Shown: piece by piece, positions 12,453 to 24,104 of the stretch | How positions within the stretch are numbered: position 1 is the stretch's first letter | Layout: each line of letters starts with the position of its first letter | Source of the DNA: Carex sylvatica | Lineage: Eukaryota; Streptophyta; Magnoliopsida; Poales; Cyperaceae | Length of the DNA: 64,000 nucleotides | NCBI GenBank assembly: GCA_964058845.1 | Contig: CAXKVR010000026.1 | Location: 124,001-188,000, forward strand | Reading direction: 5' to 3' | The notes under the pieces: model-generated | Databases searched by the model: none | Seen by the model: the letters and a program-made list of their open reading frames with translations, nothing else | What the model was told of the DNA's origin: nothing | Translations under genes and position numbers: made by a program

Positions 12453-12913
12453 TCTAAGATGATATACTATTTATAATATGTGTCAAGTACAAGATATGCA
12501 CGTGGGCTAAATAATTTTGCTCTGGATTTAGTTAATTTGTTATTTGCTTCAGTTCTTTGGGTTTGTCAAAACATGGTGGTTGATGTATTTTTAACTGTGA
12601 TGTCTTTATTATTTTCTTGCTTTGCATTGGTATACCGTTTTGGAAAAAAATGCGAAGTATTATGTTCCATCTATTGTTCGAGATTATACCTGTACGTAGA
12701 TATAAATGACTGTGTATTGACTCATTTGACTGTGCATCTGCACAACTAAAATTTCTAAAGGGTTAAATTAGAGCTCTCTAATTTTTATATTAACAATAAT
12801 ACTTCATATACGAATGGGAAATGGCTATATCGATTTATCTGTATTGAAATATTCTATAAATTTTAATTATTTTCAAGTTCTAATATAAATTTTAAACAAA
12901 TACAAGCTATTAC

Positions 12914-14755
12914 TTTTTTTTTTCTCTTTTTTTTTTGTTGAAAAAGTTGTTGCCCACTGATTTCATTAAAAATCAAAAATAATGTTATGCTTCTAACTCC
13001 AAATATCTAGAGAAAAAAACAATTACAAAAACTGCTATTTACTGGTAACAACAGCACAACCTCTAAATATCTAGAGAAAGAAACAATTACAAAAACTGCT
13101 ACTTACCAGTAACAACAACACAACCAACAAAACAACAATAGTAGTATCAACAAAACAAAACAAAACACAGAGCCACATAGGTTAATGCACAAAGCCAGTG
13201 AAACACAAAGCCACCTGAAATCTATACCAGAGTAATCAACAAAAAATATCTCAATTAAGCAATTAATCTAGGAACCCTAACCCAAGCATATGAGTTGGAC
13301 CGTCTACCTCTGAATTCTCCCCTTGAAGTGTACCTCAGAATTCTCCTCTTGAAGTGGTACATGTGTTCCCATAACAGTCATGACTTGAGAAGGCATGTCA
13401 TTAGTGTCTAATAAAATGATTAATGATAATTTAAGCATTGATCAATTATTTAAAATCTTACACCAAAAAGTGACTAAGGATATAATCCTTGAACCTACAT
13501 CATGTAAAGTAGGCATAGTGGACTTCAAAAATGAAGCCAAAGACACCATAAAACAGCACCTCTAACAAGTTTAATTAATTGGTTATCTTTTAATGGTATA
13601 GGAGCATTTAGAAGCCAAATATCCTCCATTGTTGTGCCTTCAAAAATGAAGTTATTATGATTAGCAATTTATGTCCATATTGTAAAAGAAAAAGGACAGT
13701 GTACAAAGAGATGGTCGGTTGTTTCGTAAGCACCGCATAATTGACAAGATGGATTGTCCATCCAACCCTTATTGCAAGGATTTTTCTTTGTGAGCAATTT
13801 ATTCCTTTTGAGAAGATAAATGAAAATTTTCATCTTTAAAGTAATTTAAGAAGACCAGATAGATATAAATTCATTATTGGACATTCCACCATATTCAAGC
13901 CAAACATAGTAAGAATGAACTGATAATTTACTTACTGAAGACCATCTCCAAAATAAACTGTCATTTAGCAAAGAGTCAGGTTTATAATTATTCAAATGAG
14001 ACAGCAAGTTATACCATTCATTTAACATAACCCCAATCAACTGTCTTGTTAAAGAAATTGTTAAACAATCATTATCAAAAGCCTCGAAAACCAACAAGTC
14101 AGAATCTGAAGCTATACGATAAAGATTAGAATATAAGCAAGCTAATGTATTTACTGAACACTACCTATCCTTCCAAAATTCCAAAATTGAATGGTTTGAC
14201 CATTACCTTTTTTTTTAAAAAAAAAACCAACATCAACCACATGAGCACCTTTAAGAACCCCCCTCCAAAATGGAGAACATGAATATGAAAAATATGTATG
14301 GCCATATTTAGATAAAACAATAAATTTTGCATCTTCTGCAAATGTTTGAATCCTGAAATCTGACCCACCATTTCGCTAATAAAGACTTATTAAGTCTTTT
14401 CAAATCAATTAAACCCAAACCTCCTTGGACTTACTTTTGTATACAGTAACCCAAGAAACCAAGCAATATTTCTTTTTCACTGAATTTCCCCAAAATAAAA
14501 AAAATCGTTGTCTAAGTTGATCAATTCTTCTTCTAATTTTAGCATGCATATGAAACATTGATAACCAATAAATTAGAATTGCTGAAAGAATAAAGTTTAA
14601 AAGAGTAACTATTCCCCCATAAAATAAAAGTTTACCTTTCTAACACTGGATTCTTGCCTCAATCTTTTCAATTACTGATTGCCAATTAATCATGCTAGGT
14701 TTCTTAAAATGAAGAGATAACCCTAGATATTGTTTATCATTTTTTATGTATTAAC
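12914..14755 (-). pseudogene. Decayed, 5'-truncated L1-type LINE (ORF2 C-terminal half and 3' end)
   Basis: On the minus strand the decayed frames give, in order, the phrase YLGLSLHFKKPSMINWQ near 14740, FFLFWGN, GGLGLIDLKRLNKSLLAKWW near 14430-14370, then after a gap CQLCGAYETTDHLFVHC near 13760-13710 and LFVHCPFSFTIWT. These are the connection region and the zinc-binding domain that follow reverse transcriptase in plant LINE ORF2 proteins. Several in-frame stops (for example after TIWT) show it is dead. The extreme 3' end reads ATGAAATCAGTGGGCAACAA followed by an A-tail, seen as poly-T at 12914-12941 on the plus strand. Palm-domain motifs are absent, so the 5' part is missing. Confidence 0.8.
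12997..13124 (+). repeat. 64-bp tandem duplication in the LINE 3' region
   Basis: Two 64-bp units (12997-13060 and 13061-13124) share AAATATCTAGAGAAA and AACAATTACAAAAACTGCTA with few differences. They lie in the 3' untranslated part of the minus-strand LINE. Confidence 0.85.
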
Positions 14756-14825
14756 TTAGTTTTACCAATTTTAATTATTTATGGAACTATAATTTCCTTA
14801 TAAAATTAAAATAAAGCATACACAT

Positions 14826-14959
14826 CGAAGAGGCCATAAATTTAAATATTTTAATTCATATATTACAAATTTCCGAGTTATATGCTTATTTTCGAAGAGG
14901 CCATAAATTTAAATATTTTAATTCATATATTACAAATTTCCGAGTTATATGCTTATTTT
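14826..14959 (+). repeat. Perfect 67-bp tandem duplication
   Basis: Units 14826-14892 and 14893-14959, each starting CGAAGAGGCCATAAATTTAA, are identical base for base. Such identity in fast-drifting non-coding DNA implies a recent event, or an assembly artefact. Confidence 0.95.
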
Positions 14960-15620
14960 CGATTGATCTGCTGGACTTTCCTTTTACTAAGTGGTGACAT
15001 GTGTCGTTGTTAATCATCAACAATGCATGCAAAAACATTTGATACGCTAGAAACGTAAAACATGTGCAAATGCATTCATATTTCATTATTTATATAGGAT
15101 AAATATAATCAGATTTATTATTTGGTATATGGTTACCAAAGTTGTTGGCGTAAATTTGTATAGGTTATTATTTTGGTACTGGGATGCAGATTCTGAATTT
15201 TGTCAAGATAAAAAATAGCAAATTAGATTTAAATATTTAATCAGATTCTAACTTATTAACTAATTAGATATTAGATAAAAAAAATATTTTAACTTATAAT
15301 TTCACAAAAAAATGTAAAATTGGTACCTTTGACGTCTTGATAAATGAAATATAGAGGCGTGGTCTCTACATTTCTTCTTTCAAAAAATTTATAATTTTTA
15401 ATATTCTAAATTTTAATTTTTAATACTCTAACTTATAATTTCAATAATCAATTATAATTCAAAAAAATATCTTAAATTTAACTTTAAATCTAATTCAATT
15501 ACAAATTAGAATTTTAAAGGGGATAAAAAAAATCCAGAAAGCGACAGAGTTTGTCAGGACAAAGTCAGCCGGCAAATTTTGTAGAATTTTGTTTGCCACA
15601 ATAATTAAAAACGAAGATGA
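14960..15620. other. No feature recognised
   Basis: AT-rich non-coding sequence between two LINE fragments. Confidence 0.4.
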
Positions 15621-15624
15621 GACA

Positions 15625-16075
15625 TCAGTGATATTTTGTTCGCAACAATTGGGCTGAGTCTCGTCTCCAATTTATCACATCAGCTTGAGAGGTTCGAGGA
15701 ATATTAGTAACTAAGTTTAGAATTTCACCCCATTCTTTTGTCATAATACAAATAAGCTGCCTATAAAACTGAACCCTTCCCCCTTGTGTGACAACCACCT
15801 CTTGTAATGTTATATCGTGAGTTAAACATATTTTAAACACTTGAGGGTATGTTGTAGCTAAAGTACATTGTCCTTGCCTACATCTACCCAAATTTTTACA
15901 TGGTCTCCCTGATTTTGTACAAAGTATATGCCACAGTTACCTAATTCCTTATGGTTGACTACTTCAGACCAGAAATGAGACAATCTTTAAATGAATGACT
16001 GTTTTCCAAAATATAAATAATTGAGTCTCTAAATTTGCACCACCATTTAACTAAGAGCTCCTCAAAATTTGTAAT
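15625..16075 (-). pseudogene. Second LINE ORF2 fragment
   Basis: On the minus strand a frame near 16070 begins ELLVKWWCKFRDS, matching the 'ALLAKWWWRFRD' landmark that follows the palm domain in plant LINE ORF2. An open stretch of 88 codons (15891-15625) with the phrase QVFKICLTHDITLQEVV then resembles the next segment of the same proteins. Stops and at least one frame change separate the two. Downstream palm and zinc motifs are absent. It may be a separate insertion from the LINE at 12914-14755, because both contain the KWW landmark. Confidence 0.65.
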
Positions 16076-16276
16076 TCAACAATGTTGGCAACAAAAATAA
16101 AGACAAAAGCCCGTCCAATTGGATTCTGAGCCATTACAAGGCCTGTTAAAGGTTGTCAGAAAAGGCCCTTACCAGGCTTTAATATTCAGTCCAATAGAAA
16201 CTTTCGTTCTCAGCCCCTCACTGATTTGAATTCATTTCGTCTGCGGTAACTCAAATTTTGAGTTTCGGACATTACA

Positions 16277-16517
16277 GGGAATTCGTATCCTCTGCATTAA
16301 CTCAAAAAAATGAATCTTTTGATCAGCTTTAAGATTCGTGCTGATTTAAATTAAATCCATGAATCGATATTAAATAGACTGTTCGATCTGTTCGATTGTA
16401 TAGGGACCGATATAAAGGGACTGTACATTATAAGAGGGTCGAGTTGGTCTGGAATCTGATGGGACGGTTGAGATTTCAAACCCAAAATCTAAAGTAATGG
16501 AGGATACGGACTCCACG
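16277..16517. repeat. Palindromic MITE-like element
   Basis: The left end GGAATTCGTATCCTCTGCAT and the right end, reverse-complemented GGAGTCCGTATCCTCCAT, form short inverted repeats around about 240 bp. The phrase TAACTCAAA is shared with the small hairpin at 2382-2526. No TSD was established. Confidence 0.4.
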
Positions 16518-16519
16518 AT

Positions 16520-17700
16520 GTGTTTTATGATTATTTACGAAAAAATGAGAGGCAATATAATAGCTTCAGACAAAGTAATTATAATTAAAAAAATAATTAT
16601 AATTTTCAGTGAGATATAATAATTGATATTTATATACTTGCTCAATTAACAACTAACTGAACTATGCACTAAAGGCATAAGGTTAATAGAGGTGAATGAG
16701 AAAAAAAAAAAAAAATTTCTTCGCATTTTGTTCATCTCCAGCCTTGGATGCAATCAATTTAATACTTTCTCATTTTGTCCTCAAAATTTGGAAACTAATC
16801 TTAAAAAACGTTCGCAATCATGCATTAATCTAGACTGTTTACTTCATTTTGATTTAAATTCGGAGCCACATTCACAAAGTAGTTCCAAATTCAATCGGTG
16901 CGTAGTACAGAGTTCAGACCGATTAAAATGCGAACCAATTCGGTCTAAAACAGAATGCACGAAGCTCTTCTAATATTAGTGTCAAAGCAGATCGGATAGT
17001 TTGAATCAAAACTCAAAATTTGCCAAGGTGGAATGCATTTGTGTTCACCATGACACACTGCACTTTAGTTTTAGCTTTTCTATACATGCGTGGTGCTAAC
17101 TTAAAAGAAACAAAAATCTTTTGAAATCTTGTAAAGTCCAAAAATCGAATCTCGGGAGATAGATTATGCGGAAAGAACGGTAATAAAGTTAAATCACTTT
17201 TTGGTAGTTGGTAGTGTTCTTGTTATTCTTGTCTTGGAAAACACCTTCTTTGATCTTAAACCTGATATAAATAAAGGGATTCAATCTACTCTAAATTCAT
17301 ATCAAAAGGTCCGGTGATGGAGATCAGTTTTATATGTTATACAGAGACGTACGAATAAAATTGAAACGACAAATTCATCACGAACTACAAACAGAGGACA
17401 AACTCCTGAAATTAAAAGTCGCCATCTTTCTAAAAATCAATCTGTATACGAAATCAGATGGTCTGAACCGTACAAACTGTCAAATTAATCTAGTCCGTGG
17501 GATCTAAAACGGACGGTCCGTTTTACAAATTGTCAAATTCCACGTTGTCTTGCACCGGGACATGTCTATTTAATCTCTCTCATTCTTTCTTTCTGGTACA
17601 TCACATTCCACCTTGACAAAATTCCAAAATGGCAAAGCAGAAACAATACAACTTGCCATTAAATCTTGAAAAGGAAAAGAAAAAACCAAACACGCCATTC
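16520..17700. other. Intergenic region downstream of the aquaporin gene
   Basis: No coding family was recognised. Short open frames have no family resemblance. Confidence 0.4.
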
Positions 17701-17949
17701 AATTCAAGTGCCAAGAGCAGGTGAAAGCCTGAGAGCGACATTTCACCAAACAGTTATCATTTACCAACTCCCCATGTGAGCTTGGGGCCCACTAGGGAAT
17801 TATTGCTGTGCTTGTCATGCTTGCAAGTGTGTTTAACAGTAATTTTTTTTAATCCGCAAAAAAAATGTCAAAGTAATTATAAAAACCAATTTAGCAATAA
17901 CCATCTTGATCAGGAGACCATATTGCCTGATACAAATAATAGTGCCAAA

Positions 17950-18187
17950 AACATAATTTAACAGGGATAATATATACTTCAGAACCAGCTAGAGAAAGGA
18001 TACGAGCCACCAGAGTTCTAGATAATATAATTTACACAATTGATAGAACCATCATAGTTCATGGAACCGGAAATACAATACAGCACTCTCAAGGGACCAC
18101 AACAAAGCCTTGATGATATAAAAGGATAATAAGAAAAATAGATGGAGATAACAACCCTAAACGGTAATAGTATTGCTTTTTCTGAAT
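17950..18187 (-). other. Probable 3' UTR of the aquaporin gene
   Basis: The minus-strand sequence after the stop codon is T-rich and non-repetitive, as usual for a plant 3' UTR. No unambiguous poly(A) signal can be picked, so the far boundary is an estimate. Confidence 0.4.
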
Positions 18188-20338
18188 TTATCTGCTCTTG
18201 AATGGGATAGCCCTGATCACTATCTGGTGGTACATAGCAGCAAGTGCAGCTCCAATGAAGGGACCCACCCAGAAAATCCACTGAAAATAAATGACAATAA
18301 AAGAAGATTTATTATTTTTTTTGTCCAAAAGATAAGATATAAAGATTAGCATGTTAGATAAGTTGGTAACTGTTTTCTTCTCCTTTCCAAGGGTTACTGA
18401 AAAATTAGGGATGTGTTGCATCATAGCAATTATTATCTTTGAGCAAATAATTGTATCAAATGTTGGAGATGAACAGTTCAAATGCCTTCATTTTTTTTAT
18501 AATAACAAAAATTCTAAAATTTATATGTTAAAATAAAACCATTAGATGTGATCTATGTTATTTTCTCTAAATGTAAAAATTACTACTATTTAGTTTTGTT
18601 TTTATGTGAATCAATAAAAAATTAACGTTCTGAAATTACCCACATCAGTATATTTTTTCACTCTTGATAACAGTTAAAAATAAAATTAAAATATCATAAT
18701 CTTTTACATGGTCATAAAGAAAATATGTAGATCACATATTTTATTTTGACATTTAAATTTTAAGTTTGAGAGTTTTTGAAGTTTCCAACAATGTGTGTGT
18801 TGTGTGTTGGAGGAGAAAAAAACAGTTTAAAATTGCTACTCACCATATCATCCCAGGCATGGTCCTTGTTGTAGATGATGGCAGCACCCAAGCTCCTTGC
18901 AGGGTTGATACCGGTACCGGTAATTGGGATAGTAGCCAAGTGAACTAGAAACACTGCAAACCCAATTGGCAGTGGTGCAAGGATCTACATCAAAACATAA
19001 AACCCAAATCAGAACACACAAAACAAAAAGTGAACAAGAAACTGTCAAATAGGTCACCACTTACAGGAACATGGGAGTCCCTAGCGCTCCTCTTGGCATC
19101 AGTGGCAGAGAAGACGGTGTACACCAAGACAAAGGTACCGATGATCTCAGCGCCCAAACCAGATCCCTTTGTGTACCCGTGAGCAACCACATTGGCCCCG
19201 CCACCTGTGCTCTCATACAACCCCTTCTGGTATCCCTTCACGATACCGGCCCCGCATATGGCACCGAGGCATTGCATCACGATGTAGTAAACAGCCCTTG
19301 TCAGAGAGAGTTTTCGGGCGAGGAATAGACCAAAGGTCACAGCTGGGTTGATGTGTCCTCCTGTGGAATTAATAGTTGATTATAGATTTTCACGGTGTAT
19401 TGTGCAAAACAAAATGATGAACACCTTTTAAGCTAAAAGTTAATGAATTTTTTTTTCAATTTACCACCAAGAGTTCTGGAAAAAATGTTACCAAGAGTTC
19501 TGGCAAAAATGTTTTTGTTTTGAATTTTGGTTACGACTAATAATTAATAAATTGACATGGCTTTGTTCCTTAATATGAACAATTTTAAATATGGGGGAAT
19601 TTTCTGGTATCTCCCTTAAAACTCAATAGTTTCAATATTAAATACTTTCCCTCTAAAATCAGTAATTACATATTTATCTATTAAAATTGTAAAAACTGAC
19701 ATATAAGTCCAAAATATTTGTATAAGAAAAAAGTAAATATTTAATATATTATAGAGTTATAATGGACAAATATGGAGTTTTTACAATTTGGAATTTGGAT
19801 CTATTACTTCAAACTTCAAACCTGAGCTTTATTCCAACTTTTTTTTTTAATACCTGTGATCCTTCAGAAAATAATATATTTTCATAAAAGAAATTTGCCA
19901 AATGTCTTTGCTCTAAGCACCATAATTGTAATACTTGTAAACTACATCACCCCAAGAAGAAAATAAACACCTTTATTAAAACAAAAAAAAAAGGATCAGA
20001 CCTGATATCCCAGCAGTGCAGTAGACCAAAGCGAAGATCATGCCACCAAAAGACCAAGCAATCCCTTGGATACCAACAGAAGCACACTTGGAACCGGAGT
20101 TGTTAACCCCCATCACAGTCAAAATGGTGATGTAAAGAAACAGAAAGGTGGCCATGAACTCGGCAATACCGGCACGGTAGAAAGACCAAGAAACCAACTC
20201 TCCGGCCTCAAAGAATGGAGCTGGTGGTGGTTCCTTGTAGTCTTTCCCTTCGTCATTGGTTTGCGCGGCCGTGCCGATCGGTTGCCTCTCAGAGAATTTG
20301 TTCGCGCCAAGACGAACATCTTCTTCCTTTCCTTCCAT
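18188..20338 (-). CDS. PIP1: Plasma-membrane aquaporin, PIP1 subfamily (four exons)
   Basis: Exons on the minus strand are 20338-20002, 19360-19065, 18984-18844 and 18280-18188. All three introns (641, 80 and 563 nt) are GT-AG. The joined CDS is 867 nt, encoding 288 residues, the usual PIP1 length. The start [15 protein letters not shown] and the long acidic N-terminus mark the PIP1 class rather than PIP2. The NPA boxes are at residues 117-119 (HINPAV) and 238-240 (GINPARS). His226 and Arg241 are the expected filter residues, Cys85 in loop A is the conserved inter-subunit cysteine, and the C-terminus ends [11 protein letters not shown]1 proteins are six-helix channels for water and small solutes (CO2 and H2O2 in some) that usually reach the plasma membrane as heterotetramers with PIP2. 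Residue 258 is Met where PIP1 proteins normally have His (DDHWIFW). The reading frame is otherwise intact. Confidence 0.95.
19361..20001 (-). other. Intron 1 of the aquaporin gene, with repeats
   Basis: The donor GTCTGA follows codon 112 plus one base, and the acceptor is CCACAG. Inside, 19463-19515 is a short tandem repeat of ACCAAGAGTTCTGG plus AAAAATGTT. Around 19595-19800 is a weak relict of the GGGGGAATTT...TACATATTT foldback family seen at 4878-5520. Confidence 0.7.
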
Positions 20339-20444
20339 TTTTTTTTCTCTTTTTTGGGTGTCTCCTTTTTAGTTTCTTGGTTTGGTTTTTGAGGAGAGGA
20401 GATGAGAGAAGGTTTTTGAGAGGTGGCAGTGGAGAGGAGAGTGG

Positions 20445-20451
20445 CTTTATA
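20445..20451 (-). promoter_or_regulatory. TATA box of the aquaporin gene
   Basis: TATAAAG on the minus strand lies 107 nt upstream of the ATG. This predicts transcription start near 20415 and a leader of about 75 nt, which is CT-rich as is common for strongly expressed plant genes. Confidence 0.7.
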
Positions 20452-20519
20452 CAGCAGAGGGGAAGCGGATGAAGGTTGTTGAATGATTGATGATGTAATT
20501 TTCGCTAGGGTCTCCATAA

Positions 20520-21140
20520 AAGGTGATATTTTTATTAGAAGCCCTTCTTATCCATACATCATCATCATTATATTATTTTGGTGTTACGTTGTTCTTTGGA
20601 ATGTGCTAAACTTCAAAATATAATTGTTGCGATTCTGGGATGCAATATTATCACATTTTAATTGCCAAAAAAAATATTATGGCATCTTTACGTATAATTT
20701 TCCTATCCATTCATATGTGAGATGAAACATTTTTTTTTTCTTATTTCATGCACTTGATAAATTTGTAGAAAATATCTACAAAATTTGTAGTAATTGATAC
20801 GCATGCGTATTTTTCATTTAATACATTAAAATGAATTAATTGGGTCCTTCTCATTTATCAATAACCAAAATACAAGTATAATTATTCATGATGTGATGCT
20901 TAATTTGGGTGAACACTGCTGTGTGTGTGTGTTTTTTTTTTTTTTCTTTTCTTTTTTGGAGAAAAGAAGAGTCGAACTCTCCTCTCTTTCTTTATATCTA
21001 TAGAGAGGAGAGCAAACTCAGAATTTTATAAATCGCAGTAGTTTAAGATAATTTCTAAGCACAACAGAAATAGGGACTAGGGAAGGTAAAATTTTATTTA
21101 TGATCTACCAAAAATTTAAACTTCAATGACAAAAATGGGT
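20520..21140. other. Aquaporin upstream region
   Basis: Putative distal promoter, AT-rich, with a poly-T tract at about 20934-20958. No well-known element can be named with confidence. Confidence 0.35.
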
Positions 21141-21146
21141 TAAGAT

Positions 21147-21232
21147 ATTGACAGAGATAATTTGCTTCATGCAGCGCATCATTAATGTATAGAGACTAAT
21201 ACATTCATGCAGCCAAACTAGCTCTGTCAATA
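21147..21232. repeat. Second CTTCATGCAGC hairpin
   Basis: Arms 21147-21175 (ATTGACAGAG...CTTCATGCAGC) and 21205-21231 (TCATGCAGC...CTCTGTCAAT) are inverted repeats. The arm sequence is related to the hairpin at 692-798, so the two form a small family. Confidence 0.55.
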
Positions 21233-21572
21233 GTTTTTATAAAAGTGTCCCAATCTCAGATAAAAGCCAATCAAAGATTATTAGTTACCAGTAGTTATGC
21301 AACGCTGTCCTATATACTATTTAATGATATCGGCATTTACAAAGGACAAACGACTTTGAGCCTTAGGAATTATAATATTTTTTTGAATCCAGATAACAAT
21401 CTCCACAGCTGCAAAAAACTCCACAGCTACAAAAAATATCATTAATAAGTGTTTAGTAAACTATTAGTATTTAACTCGAAGCATCAAAGTATTTATCTTG
21501 AATTTTCAAAGTATTAATTCATCTGCAATGATTTCTATTTATGAAAGAATAAATCAATTCATTAGTTGTTTT

Positions 21573-21732
21573 CACACAAAATTTCTTTTTTTTTAATCGT
21601 CCCCACACAACTGGAGAAAATTAAATAAACAATCCCCTCATAAATACTTGTCAGTTATCCCTGCACAAAATTTTCTTTTTTTTTCTGGATTGTCCCCACA
21701 TAACTGGAGACAATTAAATAAACAATTCCCTC
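21573..21732 (+). repeat. Direct duplication of about 70 bp, 89 bp apart
   Basis: Segments 21573-21640 and 21662-21732 share ACAAAATTT(T)CTTTTTTTTT, GTCCCCACA and AACTGGAGA...ATTAAATAAACAAT. This is the start of a repeat-rich block that runs to 22440. Confidence 0.75.
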
Positions 21733-21739
21733 ACCCAAT

Positions 21740-22440
21740 AATAAAATACTTCTCAGACATAATGATAAATACTTTATGTTACATGAATAAATACTTGTAA
21801 AACATAATTGCAATTTTCAGTAAAACATCAATAATAAAATACTTCTCTGACATAATGATAAATATTTTATGTTACATGAATAAATATTTATGTTATATGG
21901 ATAAATACTTCTCAAACATAATTGCAACTTTAAGTAAAATATTAATAATAAATACTTCTAAGACATAATGATAAATACTTTAAGTTACATGGAAAAATAC
22001 TTTATGTTACATGGATGAATACTTTTCAGACATAATTGTAATTTTTAGTAAAATATATGTATGTCAAAGACAACGATAAATACTTATCAGAATCAATGAT
22101 AAATACTTGTCAGAAACAATGATAAATACTTTCTTGAACTTTGTTCTTCAACTTGTTAATAAGTAATGTTTAATCAAATCAAAATATTATCATGTCAGAG
22201 ACAATAATAAATATTTCTTAGACATTATGATAAATACTTGTCAGAATAATGATAAATACTTTTTTGAACGTCAATAAACAGATAAGTATTATTAACGGGG
22301 ATTGTTATTAGATGACAACATAATTAATGCGGAAATTGTTATTAAATGACAGTATAATTAATACGGAAATTGCTAGAGGACAATATAATTAATGTGGAGA
22401 TTGTTATAAAATGACATTCTAATTTAATGTGGAGATAAAT
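21740..22440 (+). repeat. Degenerate minisatellite block (GATAAATACTT) and a second repeat
   Basis: Between 21740 and 22270 the word GATAAATACTT or a close variant recurs many times, usually after ACATAAT or GAA(A)CAAT and before TTCAGACAT, TTATGTTACATG or GTCAGA. A higher-order pattern of about 100-130 bp (ending ATTGCAA.TTTNAGTAAAA) is also visible. From 22285 to 22440 a different unit of about 35-40 bp, with TAATTAATGCGGAAATTGTT, repeats three to four times. The block is non-coding. Confidence 0.8.
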
Positions 22441-22611
22441 AAAAATTATTAATAAAATAAATAAGAGATAAATAGTTGTTAATGAAGTTAATATCGAAAA
22501 GAGAGAGTGCGGACAAAAAAGAAGCACGGAAAAGAGAAGATTTGTATAATTATTTTATTTTCTTTAATGTATTTGTCAAGCGAGTCTTGTAGACTTAGCG
22601 TGTGATAATTG

Positions 22612-22822
22612 AGATAGGAGTAGGTCCGATGCCCATTGGACCTAGTTTTAGGTTCGATGGGTTCTATCACCGTATGATTAGCATTAAGATTTGTGAATAC
22701 GAAAATTGATAAAAATTCGCACTGATTTTAATACAAAGTACACGAATCTTGATGTATTTGGACGGTCACAACACCCATCGAACCAAAGTAGGTCCAATGG
22801 GCATCAGACCTACTCCGACTCC
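22612..22822. mobile_element. Foldback MITE of 211 bp with 9-10 bp TSD
   Basis: Inverted ends GGAGTAGGTCCGATGCCCAT (left) and, reverse-complemented, GGAGTAGGTCTGATGCCCAT (right) enclose a 210-bp element. The 10-mer GTGATAATTG flanks it on both sides (22602-22611, 22823-22832). This fits the MULE-type TSD pattern seen elsewhere in the window. Confidence 0.75.
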
Positions 22823-22849
22823 GTGATAATTGGGTCGTTTAGCAGAGTG

Positions 22850-23630
22850 TTCTGGAAAGAGCATCTGCCAGTATAGATGAAAGAGCCATTTTCCTGTGTC
22901 AGATACACGTATGTTTTTTTGTGTTGTTCCTCCCTGACAGTAGGTTAAAGCATGGAACAGCCCGACAGCGCATCTGAAGATAACGCGCTACACTGTTTGA
23001 AGTTTGGAATCGTTACAGAGGATATAGAATCAACAGTGGGGACCACATGGTCGGTTTGTTTGGTCTTATCCTTTGTGAGACCTTACTATTGTCTAGTGTT
23101 ATATTCCATATTTCCATCTGTCAATCACTTTCAATATGATCACATTCATTATTACAAGGCCATTTTTTTCTTCTTTCCTTTTCTCAATTGGTCGTGTACA
23201 GCAAATTCCAAAAGATTAGTGTAGAAGATTATACTTAAACGAGAAAAAAACAGGTGCCGATATAATTTTAACATTTAAGCTAGGTTTGATCTCTGTAATT
23301 TTGTTCTAATTCATACAATTTCTGCTCACATACCCAAAAAATGTATTTTTAAACAAAGATAAAAGTCAAATCATTCAATTTTTCCTTTAATCGAAAACTT
23401 GGCATAAAAATTGTTTGAATTTGTTCAAAATTTTAATATTATGTACGACATTATCCAGAGCATTCTTTACAAATTGTATGTATAACATTTTCTCCGAGTA
23501 TATTTTATTTATGAAAGTCGTGATAAGATTATTACTGAAGGAAATGTTCTGTGAAATTTAAGTGAGTCACAGATAATTAGAATAAAAAGCTGTTGTGTGA
23601 ATGTTGTGTGTGTGTGTGTATATATATATA
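22850..23630. other. No feature recognised
   Basis: A 90-codon open stretch (22952-23224) has no recognisable domain and random composition. The rest is AT-rich with a (TG)n/(TA)n run at its end. Confidence 0.4.
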
Positions 23631-23634
23631 GATA

Positions 23635-24048
23635 GAGTGACTAATGTGCATTTCTATGCATATGGACTGAAATACATATGGTTCAAATTTAAAATTTTAA
23701 AATTGAAAAAGTCGATCTAAACTGTTCATCTTGTTCTCCATATTAATATGTTCTTGGAGACCAAATTTTACATTTTTCTGATTTTTTTTACTATTTATTA
23801 AGCCACTTTGAAAATTATTGATTCAATGGTGCTGCACAAAACAGTAAAATTAGCAGCCACCGTTGGATCAATAATTTTCAAAGTGGCTTAATAAATAGTA
23901 AAACAATTCATAAAAATGTAAAATTTGGTCTCGAAGCACATATTAATATGGAGAACAAGATGAACGGTTCAGATCGATTTTTTGGATTTTAAAATTTTAA
24001 ATTTGGACCGTATGTATTTCGGCCCATATGCATACGAACGCACATTAA

Positions 24049-24054
<6 letters not shown>
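23635..24054. mobile_element. Shared-core hairpin MITE, copy 1
   Basis: The element folds back over almost its whole length. The outer ends read GAGTGACTAATGTGC on the left and GAGATTAATGTGC reverse-complemented on the right. The core is the family sequence: GTTCATCTTGTTCTCCATAT, ATTAATATGT, GAGACCAAATTTTACATTTT and ACTATTTATTAAGCCACTTT, around a short centre with GGTGCTGC/GCAGCCACC. It lies between a (TG)n(TA)n run and a (CT)n(TA)n run. Confidence 0.85.

Positions 24055-24100
<46 letters not shown>
24049..24100 (+). repeat. (CT)n then (TA)n microsatellite
   Basis: A CT run is followed by about 18 TA units, joining hairpin copies 1 and 2. Confidence 0.95.

Positions 24101-24104
<4 letters not shown>

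Noticed and set aside
20066..20517. Overlapping open frames on both strands in the first aquaporin exon and leader
   Set aside because: They are other-frame readings of a clearly coding PIP1 exon and its CT-rich leader.
22952..23224. 90-codon open stretch on the plus strand
   Set aside because: No domain, AT-driven composition, no splice or promoter context; length is expected by chance.
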